The notes below the pieces were generated by a model that saw only the letters and a list, made by a program, of their open reading frames with translations, ran no database searches and was not told the origin of the DNA. This document shows positions 42,245 to 54,570 of a DNA stretch of 64,000 nt, one piece after another (positions within the stretch are counted from its first letter, which is position 1; each line of letters begins with the position of its first letter). This DNA comes from Aromatoleum evansii (GTDB lineage: Bacteria; Pseudomonadota; Gammaproteobacteria; Burkholderiales; Rhodocyclaceae), in NCBI RefSeq assembly GCF_012910805.1, contig NZ_WTVK01000005.1:62001-126000 (forward strand), read 5' to 3'. The translations under genes and the position numbers were made by a program.

Positions 42245-42262
42245 TTGACGATTTTGTGACAG
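42245..42262 (-). promoter_or_regulatory. candidate Pho box upstream of phoB
   Basis: On the minus strand CTGTCAC-AAAA-TCGTCAA matches the Pho-box layout of two 7-mers around a 4-nt A/T spacer: first unit 6/7, second 4/7. It lies about 42 nt before the phoB start codon, as expected for autoregulation. Confidence 0.5.
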
Positions 42263-42364
42263 GTCACGCCCCCGCAACAAGCGTCGCGGGCCCCCCCGCA
42301 CGGCACGGGCCGGCCCCGAATCGGGTATGATTGACGTCCCCTCCAACAACGAGCAGGGGCAAGC

Positions 42365-42787
42365 ATGGCCGGCCTCGACGACGAAACCCCCATCCCCACC
42401 GCACTCACGCTCCACCGCAAGTCGCGCGTGCTCGAAATCGCCTTCGGCGAAGACCGGCAGTACTCGCTGCCCTTCGAATTCCTGCGCGTGTATTCGCCCT
42501 CCGCCGAAGTCCGCGGTCATGGCGTGGGGCAGGAGACCCTTCAGGTCGGCAAGCGCGACGTCGAGCTACTCGACATCGAACCCGTCGGCCACTACGCGGT
42601 GAAGCTGGTGTTCTCCGACGGCCACGACAGCGGCCTCTACTCCTGGGACTACCTGCACATGCTCGCCACCCAGCAGGACACGCTGTGGCAGCAATACCTC
42701 GACCGCCTCGCCGAGGCCGGGGCGAGCCGCGACCCCGCCGACAACCCACCGCCCGCCCCGAAGCACGGCTGCGGCCACAAGCACTGA
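42365..42787 (+). CDS. DUF971 protein
   Basis: 140 aa. The DUF971/GBBH N-terminal-like fold: [77 protein letters not shown]-terminal GCGHKH could bind metal. In some bacteria a DUF971 protein works with Fe-S carriers (for example with ApbC/Mrp), but the role here is unknown. It precedes ubiE by 2 nt, so it is cotranscribed with it. Confidence 0.87.
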   Translation: MAGLDDETPIPTALTLHRKSRVLEIAFGEDRQYSLPFEFLRVYSPSAEVRGHGVGQETLQVGKRDVELLDIEPVGHYAVKLVFSDGHDSGLYSWDYLHMLATQQDTLWQQYLDRLAEAGASRDPADNPPPAPKHGCGHKH

Positions 42788-42789
42788 AC

Positions 42790-43527
42790 ATGAACGACAA
42801 GACCACCCACTTCGGCTTCCAGACTGTCGCCGAAGGCGAGAAGCAGCAACGCGTCGCCGAGGTCTTCTCCTCGGTCGCGACCAAATACGATGTCATGAAC
42901 GACCTGATGTCCTTCGGCCTGCACCGGCTGTGGAAGGCGTTCACGATCCAGATCTCCGGCGTCGGCCGCGGCGACCGCGTGCTCGATGTCGCCGGCGGCA
43001 CCGCCGACCTCTCGCTCGCCTTCGCCAAGCGCGTCGGACGCGAAGGCCAAGTGTGGCTCACCGACATCAACCACGCCATGCTCTCGGTGGGCCGCGACCG
43101 CGTGCTCGACCGAGGCTACGCGCTGCCCGTCGCGCAGTGCAATGCCGAGAAGCTCCCCTTCCCCGACAACTGGTTCGACTGCGTCACCGTCGCCTTCGGG
43201 CTGCGCAACATGACGCACAAGGACGCCGCGCTGGCCGAGATGCGCCGCGTGCTGCGCCCGGGCGGCCGGCTGCTGGTGCTCGAATTCTCCAAGGTGTGGG
43301 GGCCGCTGTCGCCCGTCTACGACCTCTACTCGTTCAAGATCCTGCCGTGGATGGGACAGAAGGTCGCTGGCGACGCCGACAGCTACCGCTACCTTGCCGA
43401 ATCCATCCGCATGCATCCGCCCCAGGAGGAGCTCAAGGCGCTGATGGAACAAGTGGGTTTCAAGCGGGTCGACTACTTCAACCTCAGCGCCGGCATCGTC
43501 GCGCTGCATCGCGGCTACAAGGTGTGA
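42790..43527 (+). CDS. ubiE: ubiquinone/menaquinone biosynthesis C-methyltransferase UbiE
   Basis: 245 aa SAM-dependent methyltransferase. Motif I is [15 protein letters not shown]; others are [28 protein letters not shown] and [21 protein letters not shown]. It methylates the benzoquinol ring in ubiquinone synthesis. ATG 42790 was chosen because the N-terminus THFGFQTV matches the family. It follows the DUF971 gene by 2 nt and leads into a Tim44-like protein and ubiJ. Confidence 0.94.
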   Translation: MNDKTTHFGFQTVAEGEKQQRVAEVFSSVATKYDVMNDLMSFGLHRLWKAFTIQISGVGRGDRVLDVAGGTADLSLAFAKRVGREGQVWLTDINHAMLSVGRDRVLDRGYALPVAQCNAEKLPFPDNWFDCVTVAFGLRNMTHKDAALAEMRRVLRPGGRLLVLEFSKVWGPLSPVYDLYSFKILPWMGQKVAGDADSYRYLAESIRMHPPQEELKALMEQVGFKRVDYFNLSAGIVALHRGYKV

Positions 43528-43600
43528 ACGCCGCCGGCGCTGCCGCACACGGCTCCGCCGCGGCGGGCGCCGCACCATGTGCCATGGAGCGAATCGAGCC

Positions 43601-44452
43601 ATGAAGAAAGCCCTCCTCGCCCTCCTCGCCGTCGTCTTCAGCCTCGGCCTGGGCATCGCCGACGTCGAGGCGAAACGTCTCGGCGGCGGCAGCAGCCTCG
43701 GCATGCAAAGGCAGATCAGTCCCCAGCAAGCGCCGCGGCAATCCGCGACGCCCGCCCCGCAAACGTCGCAGACCACCACCGCCACGACCCAGCCCAGGCG
43801 CTCCTGGATGGGCCCGCTCGCCGGCCTGGCCGCCGGTCTGGGCCTCGCGGCACTGCTCTCGCATCTCGGCCTGAGCGAGGAACTCGGCTCCCTCCTGCTG
43901 ATCGCGCTGCTGCTGTTCGCGGGCATCGCCCTGTTCCGCATGCTTACGCGCCGTCCGGCCGAGGGCCGCGGCGAGCCGGGCATGCAGTACGCCGGCGCCG
44001 TCCAGGGCGGCGGTGCCACGCCCCCTTACGCTGCCGAGGCGCTCCCCGGCGGCGGTGGCGACGCCGGCACGCACGCATTTCCGCATGACTTCGATGCCGA
44101 CGCCTTCGCCCGCCAGGCCAAGGTCAATTTCATCCGCCTGCAGGCGGCCCACGACGCTGGCAACCTAGACGACATCCGCGAGTTCACCACGCCCGAGATG
44201 TACGCCGAGATCCGCCTGCAGATGGCCGACCGCGGCATGAGCGAGCAGCGCACCGACATCGTCGACCTGGACGCCCAGATCCTCGAAGTCGTCGAGGAAG
44301 CGCAGCGCTACATCGTCAGCGTGCGCTTCAGCGGCCTGCTGCGCGAAGACCCCGGCGCCGCACCGGCGCCCTTCGACGAAGTCTGGCACCTCACCAAACC
44401 CGTCAGCGGCGCCGGCGGCTGGGTCATCGCCGGCATCCAGCAGGTCGCCTGA
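43601..44452 (+). CDS. Tim44-like domain membrane protein
   Basis: 283 aa. A signal or anchor helix (LLALLAVVFSLGLGIADVEA), a Gln/Pro/Thr-rich linker, TM segments (PLAGLAAGLGLAALLSHL, SLLLIALLLFAGIALF) and a C-terminal Tim44 domain (FDADAFARQAKVNFIRLQAAHDAGN, DIREFTTPEMYAEIRLQM, EVWHLTKPVSGAGGWVIAGIQQ). The bacterial family is found with ubiE/ubiB in this group but its function is unclear. ATG 43601 gives the signal; an earlier start is possible. Confidence 0.82.
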   Translation: MKKALLALLAVVFSLGLGIADVEAKRLGGGSSLGMQRQISPQQAPRQSATPAPQTSQTTTATTQPRRSWMGPLAGLAAGLGLAALLSHLGLSEELGSLLLIALLLFAGIALFRMLTRRPAEGRGEPGMQYAGAVQGGGATPPYAAEALPGGGGDAGTHAFPHDFDADAFARQAKVNFIRLQAAHDAGNLDDIREFTTPEMYAEIRLQMADRGMSEQRTDIVDLDAQILEVVEEAQRYIVSVRFSGLLREDPGAAPAPFDEVWHLTKPVSGAGGWVIAGIQQVA

Positions 44453-44475
44453 GTCGGCCAGCCCGTTCCGAGAAT

Positions 44476-45078
44476 ATGTCCGTCCTTGATTTCGGCACTC
44501 GCGGCGCCCTGGCCGCCATCAACCATCTCCTCGCGCGTGCTAACTGGGCGCGCGAGCGCCTCGCCCCGCATGCAGGCCGCTGCGCACGCCTGTCTGCCGA
44601 CCCGGTCGCGCTGACATTCGGCATCGACACGGACGGCTACCTCGTCGACGCCGCGGACGGGAGTGCGCCGGACGTCACCCTGTCACTGCCGTTCTCGGCG
44701 CTGCCCGGCCTCGCCGGCGGCGACGCGAACAAGCTCATGAACGCTGTGCGCATCGAGGGCAGTGCCGAGCTCGCCGACGCCCTGGGCTTCGTGTTCCGCA
44801 ACCTGCGCTGGGATGCTGAGGAGGACCTGTCGCGCGTGTTCGGCGACATCGTCGCACATCGCATGGTCGACGGTGCCGCGAGCCTGCGGCGCGTGCATGC
44901 GCGCGCCTGGGCGGGCCTCACCGGCAACCTGGCCGAATATCTTGCCGAAGAGCAGCAGGCCCTGGTCACCCGCGCCGCGCTGGCGAGCTTTGGCGACGAG
45001 CTGCGCGTGCTGCGCGACGATCTCGCGCGCCTCGACAAACGTCTCGGCCGACTCTACCCGCCCCCAGCCCGCGCCTGA
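44476..45078 (+). CDS. ubiJ: ubiquinone biosynthesis accessory factor UbiJ (SCP2 domain)
   Basis: 200 aa. The SCP2 lipid-binding fold is visible in VALTFGIDTDGYL, VTLSLPFSALPGLAGGDANKLMNAVRIEGSAELADALG, and a helical C-terminus with coiled coil (LRVLRDDLARLDKRL). UbiJ scaffolds the soluble ubiquinone-synthesis complex. It is in the usual ubiE-ubiJ order, but the expected ubiB is not next; a terminator and the ATP synthase operon follow. Confidence 0.85.
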   Translation: MSVLDFGTRGALAAINHLLARANWARERLAPHAGRCARLSADPVALTFGIDTDGYLVDAADGSAPDVTLSLPFSALPGLAGGDANKLMNAVRIEGSAELADALGFVFRNLRWDAEEDLSRVFGDIVAHRMVDGAASLRRVHARAWAGLTGNLAEYLAEEQQALVTRAALASFGDELRVLRDDLARLDKRLGRLYPPPARA

Positions 45079-45115
45079 GTCGTGCCCCACCCTCGCCGGG
45101 CGGGCCGGAAATGTA

Positions 45116-45141
45116 AAGGGCAGTCCTTGCGGACTGCCCTT
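45116..45141. terminator. bidirectional terminator between ubiJ and atpC
   Basis: AAGGGCAGTCC (45116-45126) and GGACTGCCCTT (45131-45141) form an 11-bp perfect stem with a 4-nt loop between two convergent transcripts. Short T/A runs flank both sides. Confidence 0.7.
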
Positions 45142-45179
45142 CGTGCTTCCTGCTCGCCGCTACCGCGGCGAAACGCCTC

Positions 45180-45605
45180 TCAGTGGCCGCGCTTGCGCAG
45201 CTTCTGGATCGCGGCGATCTGCGCGATCGCCTCGGCCAGTTCGGCCTGCGCCTTGGCGTAGTCGAGCTCGGACGACTTGTTCTGCAGCGCCTCTTCCGCC
45301 ATACGCTTGGCTTCGAGGGCCTTGGCCTCGTCGAGATCCTTGCCCCGGATCGCGGTGTCCGCCAGAACGGTGACCAGCCCCGGCTGAACTTCCAGGATGC
45401 CGCCGGCGACGAACACCAGCTCTTCATCCGCCTGATCCGGCACCTTCACACGCACCGCGCCCGGCTTGATCCGGGTCATCAGCGGCATGTGGCCGGGCAG
45501 GATCCCGAGTTCGCCCGCTTCGCCCGGAAGCGCAACGAACTCCGCCAGGCCGGAAAAGATCTGCTCTTCCGCGCTGACGATGTCCACGTGGACCGTCATT
45601 GCCAT
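45180..45605 (-). CDS. atpC: F1Fo ATP synthase epsilon subunit AtpC
   Basis: 141 aa. N-terminal beta sandwich ([36 protein letters not shown]) and a C-terminal helical hairpin ([33 protein letters not shown]). It couples the rotor to F1 and inhibits idle hydrolysis. It is the last gene of the operon, 53 nt past atpD and just before a terminator. Confidence 0.95.
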   Translation of the reverse strand: MAMTVHVDIVSAEEQIFSGLAEFVALPGEAGELGILPGHMPLMTRIKPGAVRVKVPDQADEELVFVAGGILEVQPGLVTVLADTAIRGKDLDEAKALEAKRMAEEALQNKSSELDYAKAQAELAEAIAQIAAIQKLRKRGH

Positions 45606-45658
45606 GTTGACTCCTTTTCAAGGCCGCGCAGCAGCGGACTGCCGCGCGGCGCCCCGGA

Positions 45659-47074
<1,416 letters not shown>

Positions 47075-47085
47075 TCAATATTCCG

Positions 47086-47955
47086 TTACACCGCAGCGGC
47101 GCCGCCGACGATCTCCGACAGCTCCTTCGTGATCGCTGCCTGGCGGGTCTTGTTATAAACCAGCTGCAGGTCGCCAATCACGGTCTTGGCATTGTCGGAG
47201 GCGGCCTTCATTGCCACCATTCGCGCACTCTGTTCGGAAGCCATGTTCTCGGCGACAGCCTGGTACACCAGCGCCTCGACGTAACGCACCAGCATCTCGT
47301 CGATGACCACCTGAGGATCCGGCTCGTAGAGGTAATCCCACGAGCTTTCGGGTGTGCCCAGCTGTTCGCCGGAGAGCGGGAGCAGCTGCTCCAGCACCGG
47401 CTCCTGCTTCATCGTGTTGATGAAGCGCGTGTAGGCAATGTAGACCGCGTCGAGCTCGCCGTTCTGGAACGCGTCGAGCATGACCTTGACCGGGCCGATC
47501 ATCTTTTCCAGGTGCGGCGTGTCGCCCATCTGCACGACGTGCGACACGACGTTCGCGCCCATACGCTGCATGAAGCCGAAACCCTTGTTGCCGATGCAGC
47601 AGGCACGGATATCGGAAACGCCGTTGGCGTTCCATTCCTTCATGGCGTTCAGCGCGACACGCTGGATGTTGGTGTTGAGACCGCCGCACAGACCCTTGTC
47701 GGTTGTGACGAGGATCAGGCCCACCCGCTTGACCTGGTCCTTGTGGACCAGGAAGGGGTGCTTGTAGTCGGTCACATTGGCCTGGGACAGGTTCGCGGCG
47801 AGTCGGCGGATCTTGTCGGCGTAGGGACGGGCAGCACGCATCCGGTCCTGCGCCTTGCGCATTTTGGATGCGGCCACCATTTCCATGGCCTTGGTGATCT
47901 TGCGCGTGTTTTGCACGCTCTTGATCTTGGTACGGATTTCCTTACCGCTAGCCAT
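47086..47955 (-). CDS. atpG: F1Fo ATP synthase gamma subunit AtpG
   Basis: 289 aa. It has the coiled-coil N-terminus [30 protein letters not shown], the core [19 protein letters not shown] and the C-terminal [20 protein letters not shown]. It is the rotating shaft of F1. It sits 21 nt after atpA in normal order. Confidence 0.96.
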   Translation of the reverse strand: MASGKEIRTKIKSVQNTRKITKAMEMVAASKMRKAQDRMRAARPYADKIRRLAANLSQANVTDYKHPFLVHKDQVKRVGLILVTTDKGLCGGLNTNIQRVALNAMKEWNANGVSDIRACCIGNKGFGFMQRMGANVVSHVVQMGDTPHLEKMIGPVKVMLDAFQNGELDAVYIAYTRFINTMKQEPVLEQLLPLSGEQLGTPESSWDYLYEPDPQVVIDEMLVRYVEALVYQAVAENMASEQSARMVAMKAASDNAKTVIGDLQLVYNKTRQAAITKELSEIVGGAAAV

Positions 47956-47976
47956 ATTCCGTCTCCGTCCGCGGCC

Positions 47977-49515
47977 TTAGGCCCAGCTCTTCTTGAACTC
48001 TTCGATCGTGGCGACGAGTTGCTTCTCGCCGTCGGCGTCGAGCTCCTTGGCGGACAGGATCTTGGAGACCAGCGCGGCGTTCTTCGTCTTGACGAACTGC
48101 TGCAGGCCATTCTCGAAGGCGAGCACGCGGCCGACTTCGACGTCGTCGAAGTAACCGTTGTTCACCGCGAACAGCGTGATGGCCATTTCCGCGATCGACA
48201 TCGGCGCGTACTGGACCTGCTTCATCAGCTCGGTCACGCGGCGGCCGCGCTCGAGCTGCTTGCGGGTCGCGTCGTCCAGATCCGAAGCGAACTGCGCGAA
48301 GGCCGCAAGTTCGCGGTACTGCGCGAGGTCGGTACGGATACCGCCGGAGAGCTTCTTGACGACCTTGGTCTGCGCGGCGCCACCGACTCGCGACACCGAG
48401 ATACCGGCGTTGATCGCGGGACGGATACCGGCGTTGAAGAGGTCGGTATCAAGGAAGATCTGGCCGTCGGTAATCGATATCACGTTGGTCGGAACGAACG
48501 CGGAAACGTCGCCGGCCTGGGTTTCGATCACGGGGAGCGCGGTCAGCGAACCGGTCTTGCCCTTGACTTCGCCGTTGGTAAACTTCTCGACGTAGTCGGC
48601 GGAGACGCGCGAGGCGCGCTCGAGCAGACGCGAGTGCAGGTAGAACACGTCGCCGGGGTAGGCTTCGCGGCCCGGCGGGCGGCGCAGCAGCAGCGAGATC
48701 TGACGGTAGGCCCAGGCCTGCTTGGTCAGATCGTCGTAAATGATCAGGGCGTCCTGGCCGCGGTCGCGGAAGTATTCGCCCATCGTGCAACCCGAGTAGG
48801 GCGCGATGAACTGCATTGCGGCGGACTCGGAAGCGGTCGCGGCGACGACGATGGTGTATTCCATCGCGCCGTGCTCTTCCAGCTTGCGCACCACGTTGGC
48901 GATCGTCGAGGCCTTCTGCCCGACCGCAACGTAGACGCAGAACATGTCCTGGCCTTTCTGATTGATGATCGCATCAACGGCCACGGCGGTCTTGCCGGTC
49001 TGGCGGTCACCGATGATCAGCTCGCGCTGGCCACGGCCGATCGGCACCATGGAGTCGACCGACTTCAGACCGGTCTGCACCGGCTGCGAAACCGACTGAC
49101 GCCAGATAACGCCGGGAGCGACCTTCTCGATCTTGTCGGTCAGCTTGGCGTTGATCGGGCCCTTGCCGTCGATCGGCTGGCCCAGCGCGTTGACGACGCG
49201 GCCAACCAGCTCGGGGCCGACCGGAACTTCGAGAATGCGGCCCGTCGCCTTGACGGAGTCGCCTTCGGTGATGTGCTCGTACTCGCCGAGAACCACCGCG
49301 CCGACCGAGTCACGCTCGAGGTTCAGCGCGAGGCCGAAGGTGTTGCCAGGGAATTCCAGCATTTCGCCCTGCATGACGTCTGCCAGGCCGTGGACGCGGG
49401 TGATGCCGTCGGTAACCGACACCACCGTACCCTCGTTGCGCGACGTGGCTGCGAGCTGCAGGTTCTGGATCCGGCTCTTAATCAGATCACTGATTTCAGA
49501 GGGGTTGAGTTGCAT
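47977..49515 (-). CDS. atpA: F1Fo ATP synthase alpha subunit AtpA
   Basis: 512 aa. The P-loop is [20 protein letters not shown]; also [15 protein letters not shown]-type [17 protein letters not shown] and [33 protein letters not shown] (range noted in parts). Non-catalytic nucleotide sites alternate with beta. It follows atpH by 12 nt. Confidence 0.97.
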   Translation of the reverse strand: MQLNPSEISDLIKSRIQNLQLAATSRNEGTVVSVTDGITRVHGLADVMQGEMLEFPGNTFGLALNLERDSVGAVVLGEYEHITEGDSVKATGRILEVPVGPELVGRVVNALGQPIDGKGPINAKLTDKIEKVAPGVIWRQSVSQPVQTGLKSVDSMVPIGRGQRELIIGDRQTGKTAVAVDAIINQKGQDMFCVYVAVGQKASTIANVVRKLEEHGAMEYTIVVAATASESAAMQFIAPYSGCTMGEYFRDRGQDALIIYDDLTKQAWAYRQISLLLRRPPGREAYPGDVFYLHSRLLERASRVSADYVEKFTNGEVKGKTGSLTALPVIETQAGDVSAFVPTNVISITDGQIFLDTDLFNAGIRPAINAGISVSRVGGAAQTKVVKKLSGGIRTDLAQYRELAAFAQFASDLDDATRKQLERGRRVTELMKQVQYAPMSIAEMAITLFAVNNGYFDDVEVGRVLAFENGLQQFVKTKNAALVSKILSAKELDADGEKQLVATIEEFKKSWA

Positions 49516-49527
49516 CTGGGTATGCTC

Positions 49528-50064
49528 CTAGTTCTTTAGCGCAGCGGCCATGTTCGCGAGTTTGCCGCGGACCGAGGCGTCGATCACTTCGTCGCCGATG
49601 GCGATACGGACCCCGCCGATGAGTTCGGGGTCGAGGCTCACGCTGATGTTCAGCTTGGACTTGAAACGGCTTTCAAGATCGGCTTTCAGCGTTGCCAGGG
49701 TCGCATCGTCGAGCGGGAAGGCGGAGGCGATTTCGGCCTCCTTGACGCCCTCATGTTCGTTCTTGAGATCGACGAACAGGTCACGGATCTCCGGAAGCAC
49801 CTGCAGGCGCTCGTTGTCCACGAGGACGCGGACGAAGTTCTGCAGTTCGGGGGTCAGGCCCTGACCCGCAACGTCGACGAACAGCTGGAACAGCTGTTGC
49901 GCCGACAGTTTCGGATCACTGATGCAGGCCCGCATCGTGCCGTCCGCGGCAATCGCGGCCAGACGATCGAGTGCTTCCGACCAAGGCCCCAGCGCACCTG
50001 CCCCGCGGGCCAGCTCGAAGGCGGCATCCGCATAGGGGCGCGCGATGGTGACGTTCTCGGCCAT
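49528..50064 (-). CDS. atpH: F1Fo ATP synthase delta subunit AtpH
   Basis: 178 aa. N-terminal six-helix domain ([32 protein letters not shown]) and C-terminal [44 protein letters not shown]. It joins F1 to the b-subunit stalk. It lies 3 nt after atpF. Confidence 0.95.
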   Translation of the reverse strand: MAENVTIARPYADAAFELARGAGALGPWSEALDRLAAIAADGTMRACISDPKLSAQQLFQLFVDVAGQGLTPELQNFVRVLVDNERLQVLPEIRDLFVDLKNEHEGVKEAEIASAFPLDDATLATLKADLESRFKSKLNISVSLDPELIGGVRIAIGDEVIDASVRGKLANMAAALKN

Positions 50065-50067
50065 GAC

Positions 50068-50541
50068 TTATTGCAGTTCCTGTTTCAGGTTGGCGAGCAG
50101 GTCGGCGTGCACCTGGGCGTTGATCTCGCGACGCAGGATGCGCTCGGCACCGGCCACGGCGAGGTTGGCGACCTGGTCGCGCAGGGCTTCCTTGGCACGC
50201 TGCGCAGCGGCACCGGCTTCGCCCTGGGCGGCTTCACGCGCCTGGGCAATGATGCGCGCGGCTTCGGCGCGGGCTTCGTCGAGAACGGTGGCGGCCTGCT
50301 TTTCGGCGGCCGTGCGCACGTCACCCGCTGATTCGCGGGCCTTGCGCAGTTCCTCGACGACCTTCTTCTCGGCGAGAGAGAGGTCGGCCTTTGCCTTGTC
50401 CGCAGCCGCGAGCCCGTCCGCGATCTTCTTCGCGCGCTCGTCGAGTGCCTTCACGATGGGGGGCCACACGAACTTCATGGTGACCCACGCCAGAATGAAG
50501 AACACAACGAGCTGGGCAATCAGGGTTGCGTTCAAATTCAC
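50068..50541 (-). CDS. atpF: F1Fo ATP synthase b subunit AtpF
   Basis: 157 aa. One N-terminal TM ([20 protein letters not shown]) then a long charged helix ([29 protein letters not shown]...) making the peripheral stalk. The start codon is GTG. It sits between atpE and atpH as usual. Confidence 0.95.
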   Translation of the reverse strand: MNLNATLIAQLVVFFILAWVTMKFVWPPIVKALDERAKKIADGLAAADKAKADLSLAEKKVVEELRKARESAGDVRTAAEKQAATVLDEARAEAARIIAQAREAAQGEAGAAAQRAKEALRDQVANLAVAGAERILRREINAQVHADLLANLKQELQ

Positions 50542-50599
50542 TGTTCTTGCTCCTCAGTTGTGTTCAATGAGGCCGATGGAGGCCAAATGAGCGAACCGA

Positions 50600-50854
<255 letters not shown>

Positions 50855-50904
50855 TTAAGTAAGAGATTGAAGTTAAAAAGAAACCAGTTACGACTACAAA
50901 ACGG

Positions 50905-51735
50905 TTAGTGGCTTTCGTGTGCCTGGCCGATGTACACCAGCGTCAGCATCATGAAGATGAAGGCCTGCAGCGCGACGATCAGGATGTGGAACACGGCCCA
51001 GATCGATCCGGCGATGATGTGGCCGACGAAGCCGAACACGGTGGCGGTGCCGCCGAGCAGCGCGATCAGCATGAAGATCAGCTCGCCGGCATACATGTTG
51101 CCGAACAGTCGCATGCCGTGGGAGACGGTCTTGGCGAGAAACTCGATCATCTGCATCAGGAAGTTGACCGGGTACAGCAGCGGGTGGCTGCCGAACGGCG
51201 CAGTGAAGAGCTCGTGCACCCAGCCCGACATGCCCTTGATCTTGATGTTGTAGTAGAGGCACAGCAGCAGCACGCCGATCGACATGCCGAGGGTGCCGTT
51301 GAGGTCGGCGGTCGGCACGACGCGCAGGTAGGCGTGCGAGTCGCCCGTCATGAGCTGCCAGATTTTCGGCAGCAGGTCGACCGGCAGGAAGTCCATCGAG
51401 TTCATGAGGAAGATCCACAGGAACACGGTGAGCGCGACGGGGGCGACGAACTTGCGCGACTCGGCGCTATGCACGATGCCCTTGGCCTGGTCGGCGACCA
51501 TCTCGACGAGGATCTCGACGGCGGCCTGGAAGCGGCCCGGCACGCCGGCGGTGGCCTTGTTGGCGGCGCGGATCAGGAAGAACAGGGTGACGACGCCCAG
51601 GAAGATCGAGAAGAACAGGGTATCGAGGTTCCACACGCTCCAGTCGACCACGGCCTTCTGGGCATGCCCGGTGGAGTTGAGGTGGGTGAGGTGGTGGACG
51701 ATGTACTCGCCTGCGGTGGGTGCTTCGGTAGCCAT
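50905..51735 (-). CDS. atpB: F1Fo ATP synthase a subunit AtpB
   Basis: 276 aa membrane subunit with about six helices. The functional Arg lies in the conserved [24 protein letters not shown] helix region; other landmarks are [15 protein letters not shown] and a C-terminal [22 protein letters not shown]. It forms the proton half-channels against the c ring. ATG 51735 was chosen (2 nt after the atpI stop); the longer frame is not protein-like. Confidence 0.94.
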   Translation of the reverse strand: MATEAPTAGEYIVHHLTHLNSTGHAQKAVVDWSVWNLDTLFFSIFLGVVTLFFLIRAANKATAGVPGRFQAAVEILVEMVADQAKGIVHSAESRKFVAPVALTVFLWIFLMNSMDFLPVDLLPKIWQLMTGDSHAYLRVVPTADLNGTLGMSIGVLLLCLYYNIKIKGMSGWVHELFTAPFGSHPLLYPVNFLMQMIEFLAKTVSHGMRLFGNMYAGELIFMLIALLGGTATVFGFVGHIIAGSIWAVFHILIVALQAFIFMMLTLVYIGQAHESH

Positions 51736-51737
51736 AA

Positions 51738-52079
51738 TCAGGTCTTCACCAAAAATGCAAACAAATTCGCCTTCAGTGCCAGGATCAGGCCGATGAAGAG
51801 GCCGCCCCAATGGACGTCTTCATAGCGCAGCCCGACCAGCACCAACAATCCCACTATCGACGCGACCTTCAGGAACTCGCCGACAAAAAAAGCCGTCACA
51901 TGGCCTGACCCGCCGCGCTTCGCGACGAGGTGCAACCGCAGCGCGAACAGGGCGCTTGGCAGCACGCAGGACAGACCTCCGAGTGCTGCGGAGATCGCTC
52001 CGGCCTGGCCGAAAAAAACGGCCGCAATGGCCGTTGCCACGATCGTCGCGCCGAACTGCAGTAAGACCATCTTCAGCAT
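51738..52079 (-). CDS. atpI: ATP synthase accessory protein AtpI
   Basis: 113 aa with four predicted helices: [62 protein letters not shown] and [19 protein letters not shown]. AtpI aids c-ring assembly or Mg uptake. It starts the atp operon; the 198 bp upstream, behind parB, must contain the operon promoter, but I cannot assign a clear -10/-35. Confidence 0.88.
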   Translation of the reverse strand: MLKMVLLQFGATIVATAIAAVFFGQAGAISAALGGLSCVLPSALFALRLHLVAKRGGSGHVTAFFVGEFLKVASIVGLLVLVGLRYEDVHWGGLFIGLILALKANLFAFLVKT

Positions 52080-52277
52080 GGATCTGCCGCCGCGCCGCGC
52101 CTGTCAGGCGCCGATCGCCTCAAAAATTCCGCGAATACTAGGGGTTAACCGTAACAAAGTCAAATATGTATGGCACTGCAGCATGGCTGCGACGCCAGGT
52201 CCTGCATCTTATAGAAGATAGGCAGTTTTTCGTAGCCGGGAGGCCATTCGACCTGCGAATGGGGTCAGCAAAACGTC

Positions 52278-53138
52278 TTATTCCGTCTCGCCGCGAAGGC
52301 GTGCGAGGAGGCCGTCCAGTTGGTCAAGGCTGCCGAACTGCAGACTGATTTCTCCCGCCCCCTTGCGGTTGGCCTTGATGCGGACAGTCGCCCCGATGAG
52401 GTCGGCGAGCTCCTCCTGCAGGCGCAGCAGGTCGCGATCGGGTGCCTGTGCGGCCTTCTTGGGGCGCGGGTTGACGGTCTGCTGAACGAGACGCTCGGTG
52501 TCGCGCACCGACAGGCCGCGCGCGGCGACCTGGTTGGCGAGCTGGATCTGGTTGGCGCCGTCGAGCGGCAGGATGGCGCGCGCATGGCCCATGTCGATGT
52601 CGCCGGCCATGAGCAGCTCCTGCACCGGGCGCGCGAGATTGAGCAGGCGCAGCAGGTTGGAGGCGGCCGGACGCGAGCGCCCGACCGCATCGGCGGCCTG
52701 CTGGTGGGTCATGCCGAACTCGTCGATGAGGCGCTGGATGCCGCTCGCTTCCTCGAGCGGATTGAGGTCCTCGCGCTGGATGTTCTCGATGAGCGACATC
52801 GCGAGCGCCGCCTCGTCCGGGATCTCGCGCACGAGGCAGGGCACCTCGGCGAGCTCGGCGATCTGCGCGGCGCGCCAGCGGCGTTCGCCGGCGATGATCT
52901 CGTAGCCGCTGCCGTCGACGGGGCGCACGAGGATGGGTTGCATGACCCCCTGGGCCTTGATCGAGGCGGCCAGCTCCTCGAGCGAGCCGGGGTCCATGCG
53001 CGTGCGCGGCTGGTACTTGCCGGGCTGCAACGCGGAAACGGCGAGGGTCTGGAGCTCGCCGACCGCTTCGTCGTCGTTGTTCGCCGCGAGCAGGGCGTCG
53101 AGGCCGCGGCCTAGGCCTTTGAGTTTGGGTCGGGACAT
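52278..53138 (-). CDS. parB: chromosome partitioning protein ParB
   Basis: 286 aa. The N-terminal [11 protein letters not shown] interacts with ParA; the CTPase region has [20 protein letters not shown] and [16 protein letters not shown], followed by the HTH ([26 protein letters not shown]) that binds parS and a C-terminal dimer domain ([17 protein letters not shown]). It loads on parS near the origin. It follows parA by 25 nt. Confidence 0.95.
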   Translation of the reverse strand: MSRPKLKGLGRGLDALLAANNDDEAVGELQTLAVSALQPGKYQPRTRMDPGSLEELAASIKAQGVMQPILVRPVDGSGYEIIAGERRWRAAQIAELAEVPCLVREIPDEAALAMSLIENIQREDLNPLEEASGIQRLIDEFGMTHQQAADAVGRSRPAASNLLRLLNLARPVQELLMAGDIDMGHARAILPLDGANQIQLANQVAARGLSVRDTERLVQQTVNPRPKKAAQAPDRDLLRLQEELADLIGATVRIKANRKGAGEISLQFGSLDQLDGLLARLRGETE

Positions 53139-53163
53139 GGGTTTTGCCTGATTTCGGATCGGG

Positions 53164-53934
53164 TTACAGCGTCTTCACGCGTTCGATCATTTCCTTCGCG
53201 AAGGCCATATAGGCCTGCGCACCCTTGGCCGCGCGGTCGAATACGACACCGGGCATGCCGTGGCTGGGTGCTTCGGCGAGGCGCACGTTGCGGGGCACGA
53301 TGGCATCGAACACCTTGTCGCCGAAGTGCTCCTCGAGCTGGGCCGAGACCTGCTGCTGCAGAGTCATGCGCGGATCGAACATGACGCGCAGCAGGCCGAT
53401 GATCTTGAGGTCGCGGTTGAGGTTGGCGTGCACCTTCTTGATCGTATTGACGAGGTCGGACAGGCCTTCGAGCGCGTAGTACTCGCACTGCATCGGGATG
53501 ATGACGCCGTGCGCGGCGCACAGGCCGTTGAGCGTCAGCATCGACAGCGAGGGCGGGCAGTCGACGAGGACGAAGTCGTAGTCGGCGTCGAACTGCCGGA
53601 AGGCGTCGCGCAGGCGGTTCTCGCGCCGTTCGAGATCGACGAGCTCGACTTCGGCACCGGCGAGGTCGCGGTTGGCGGGGAGGACGTCATATCCGCCGGT
53701 GGGGGAGCTTACGCGGGCTTCGTCGAGGGTCGCGAGGCCGACGAGGACGTGATACACGGATTTCTCGAGTCCGCGCTTGTCGATGCCGCTGCCCATCGTC
53801 GCGTTGCCCTGCGGGTCGAGGTCGACGAGGAGGGTGCGCTGGCCGGCGAGCTGCAGCGCGGCGGCGAGGTTCACGCAGGTGGTGGTCTTGCCGACGCCGC
53901 CTTTCTGGTTGGCGACACAGAAGATTCGGGCCAT
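53164..53934 (-). CDS. parA: chromosome partitioning ATPase ParA (Soj)
   Basis: 256 aa. The deviant Walker A is ANQKGGVGKTTTCVNLAA near 8-25, Walker B LVDCPPSLSMLTLN, and the switch region MQCEYYALEGLSDLV. It forms nucleoid gradients moving ParB-parS. It is adjacent to rsmG with no gap, so the two are coupled. Confidence 0.96.
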   Translation of the reverse strand: MARIFCVANQKGGVGKTTTCVNLAAALQLAGQRTLLVDLDPQGNATMGSGIDKRGLEKSVYHVLVGLATLDEARVSSPTGGYDVLPANRDLAGAEVELVDLERRENRLRDAFRQFDADYDFVLVDCPPSLSMLTLNGLCAAHGVIIPMQCEYYALEGLSDLVNTIKKVHANLNRDLKIIGLLRVMFDPRMTLQQQVSAQLEEHFGDKVFDAIVPRNVRLAEAPSHGMPGVVFDRAAKGAQAYMAFAKEMIERVKTL

Positions 53935-54570
53935 TCAGCTCTTTTCCACGATGATCAGGTGTCGGTCGGCGCCCAGCCCGGGCACCGTCAGCGGCACGGC
54001 CTCGACGACGCGGAAGGCGGCGGGAAGGCGTGCGATTTCGTCCCGAGGATACACGCCCTTCATGGCAAGGAAGCGACCGCCGGGGCGCAGCAGGTGTTGC
54101 GTGAGGCCGACGAAATCGGCGAGCTCGGAGAAAGCGCGCGAGATAACGGCGTCGAAGGGCTGCTCCGGGCGGACGTTTTCGACGCGCTCGTTGAGGACGG
54201 TGAAGTTCGCGAGGCCCAGCTCGATCTTCGCCTGCTGCTGGAAGCTGGCCTTCTTGTTGACGGTCTCGATCGAGCTGATCGCGAGCGCAGGCTGGCGTCC
54301 GGCCGTCGCAATCGCGAGCGGGATGCCCGGAAGCCCGCCGCCGGAGCCGATGTCGGCGAGGCGTTCGATGCCAGCGAGACACGGCAGCACCACGAGCGAG
54401 TCGAGCAGGTGGTGCGTGATGACCTGGCCGGCGTCGCGGATCGAGGTGAGGTTGTAGACCTTGTTCCACTTCTGCAGCAGCGCGGCAAAGTCCAGCAGCC
54501 TCGCCTGCACCTCGGCCGGCAGCTCGATCCCCATTTCGGCAAGACCGCGTTCCAGGGTGATGGCGCTCAT
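53935..54570 (-). CDS. rsmG: 16S rRNA (guanine527-N7) methyltransferase RsmG (GidB)
   Basis: 211 aa. SAM-binding motif [26 protein letters not shown] and [13 protein letters not shown] match GidB. It methylates G527 of 16S rRNA. ATG 54570 overlaps the mnmG stop in ATGA. It stands directly before parA in the mnmG-rsmG-parAB cluster. Confidence 0.94.
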   Translation of the reverse strand: MSAITLERGLAEMGIELPAEVQARLLDFAALLQKWNKVYNLTSIRDAGQVITHHLLDSLVVLPCLAGIERLADIGSGGGLPGIPLAIATAGRQPALAISSIETVNKKASFQQQAKIELGLANFTVLNERVENVRPEQPFDAVISRAFSELADFVGLTQHLLRPGGRFLAMKGVYPRDEIARLPAAFRVVEAVPLTVPGLGADRHLIIVEKS

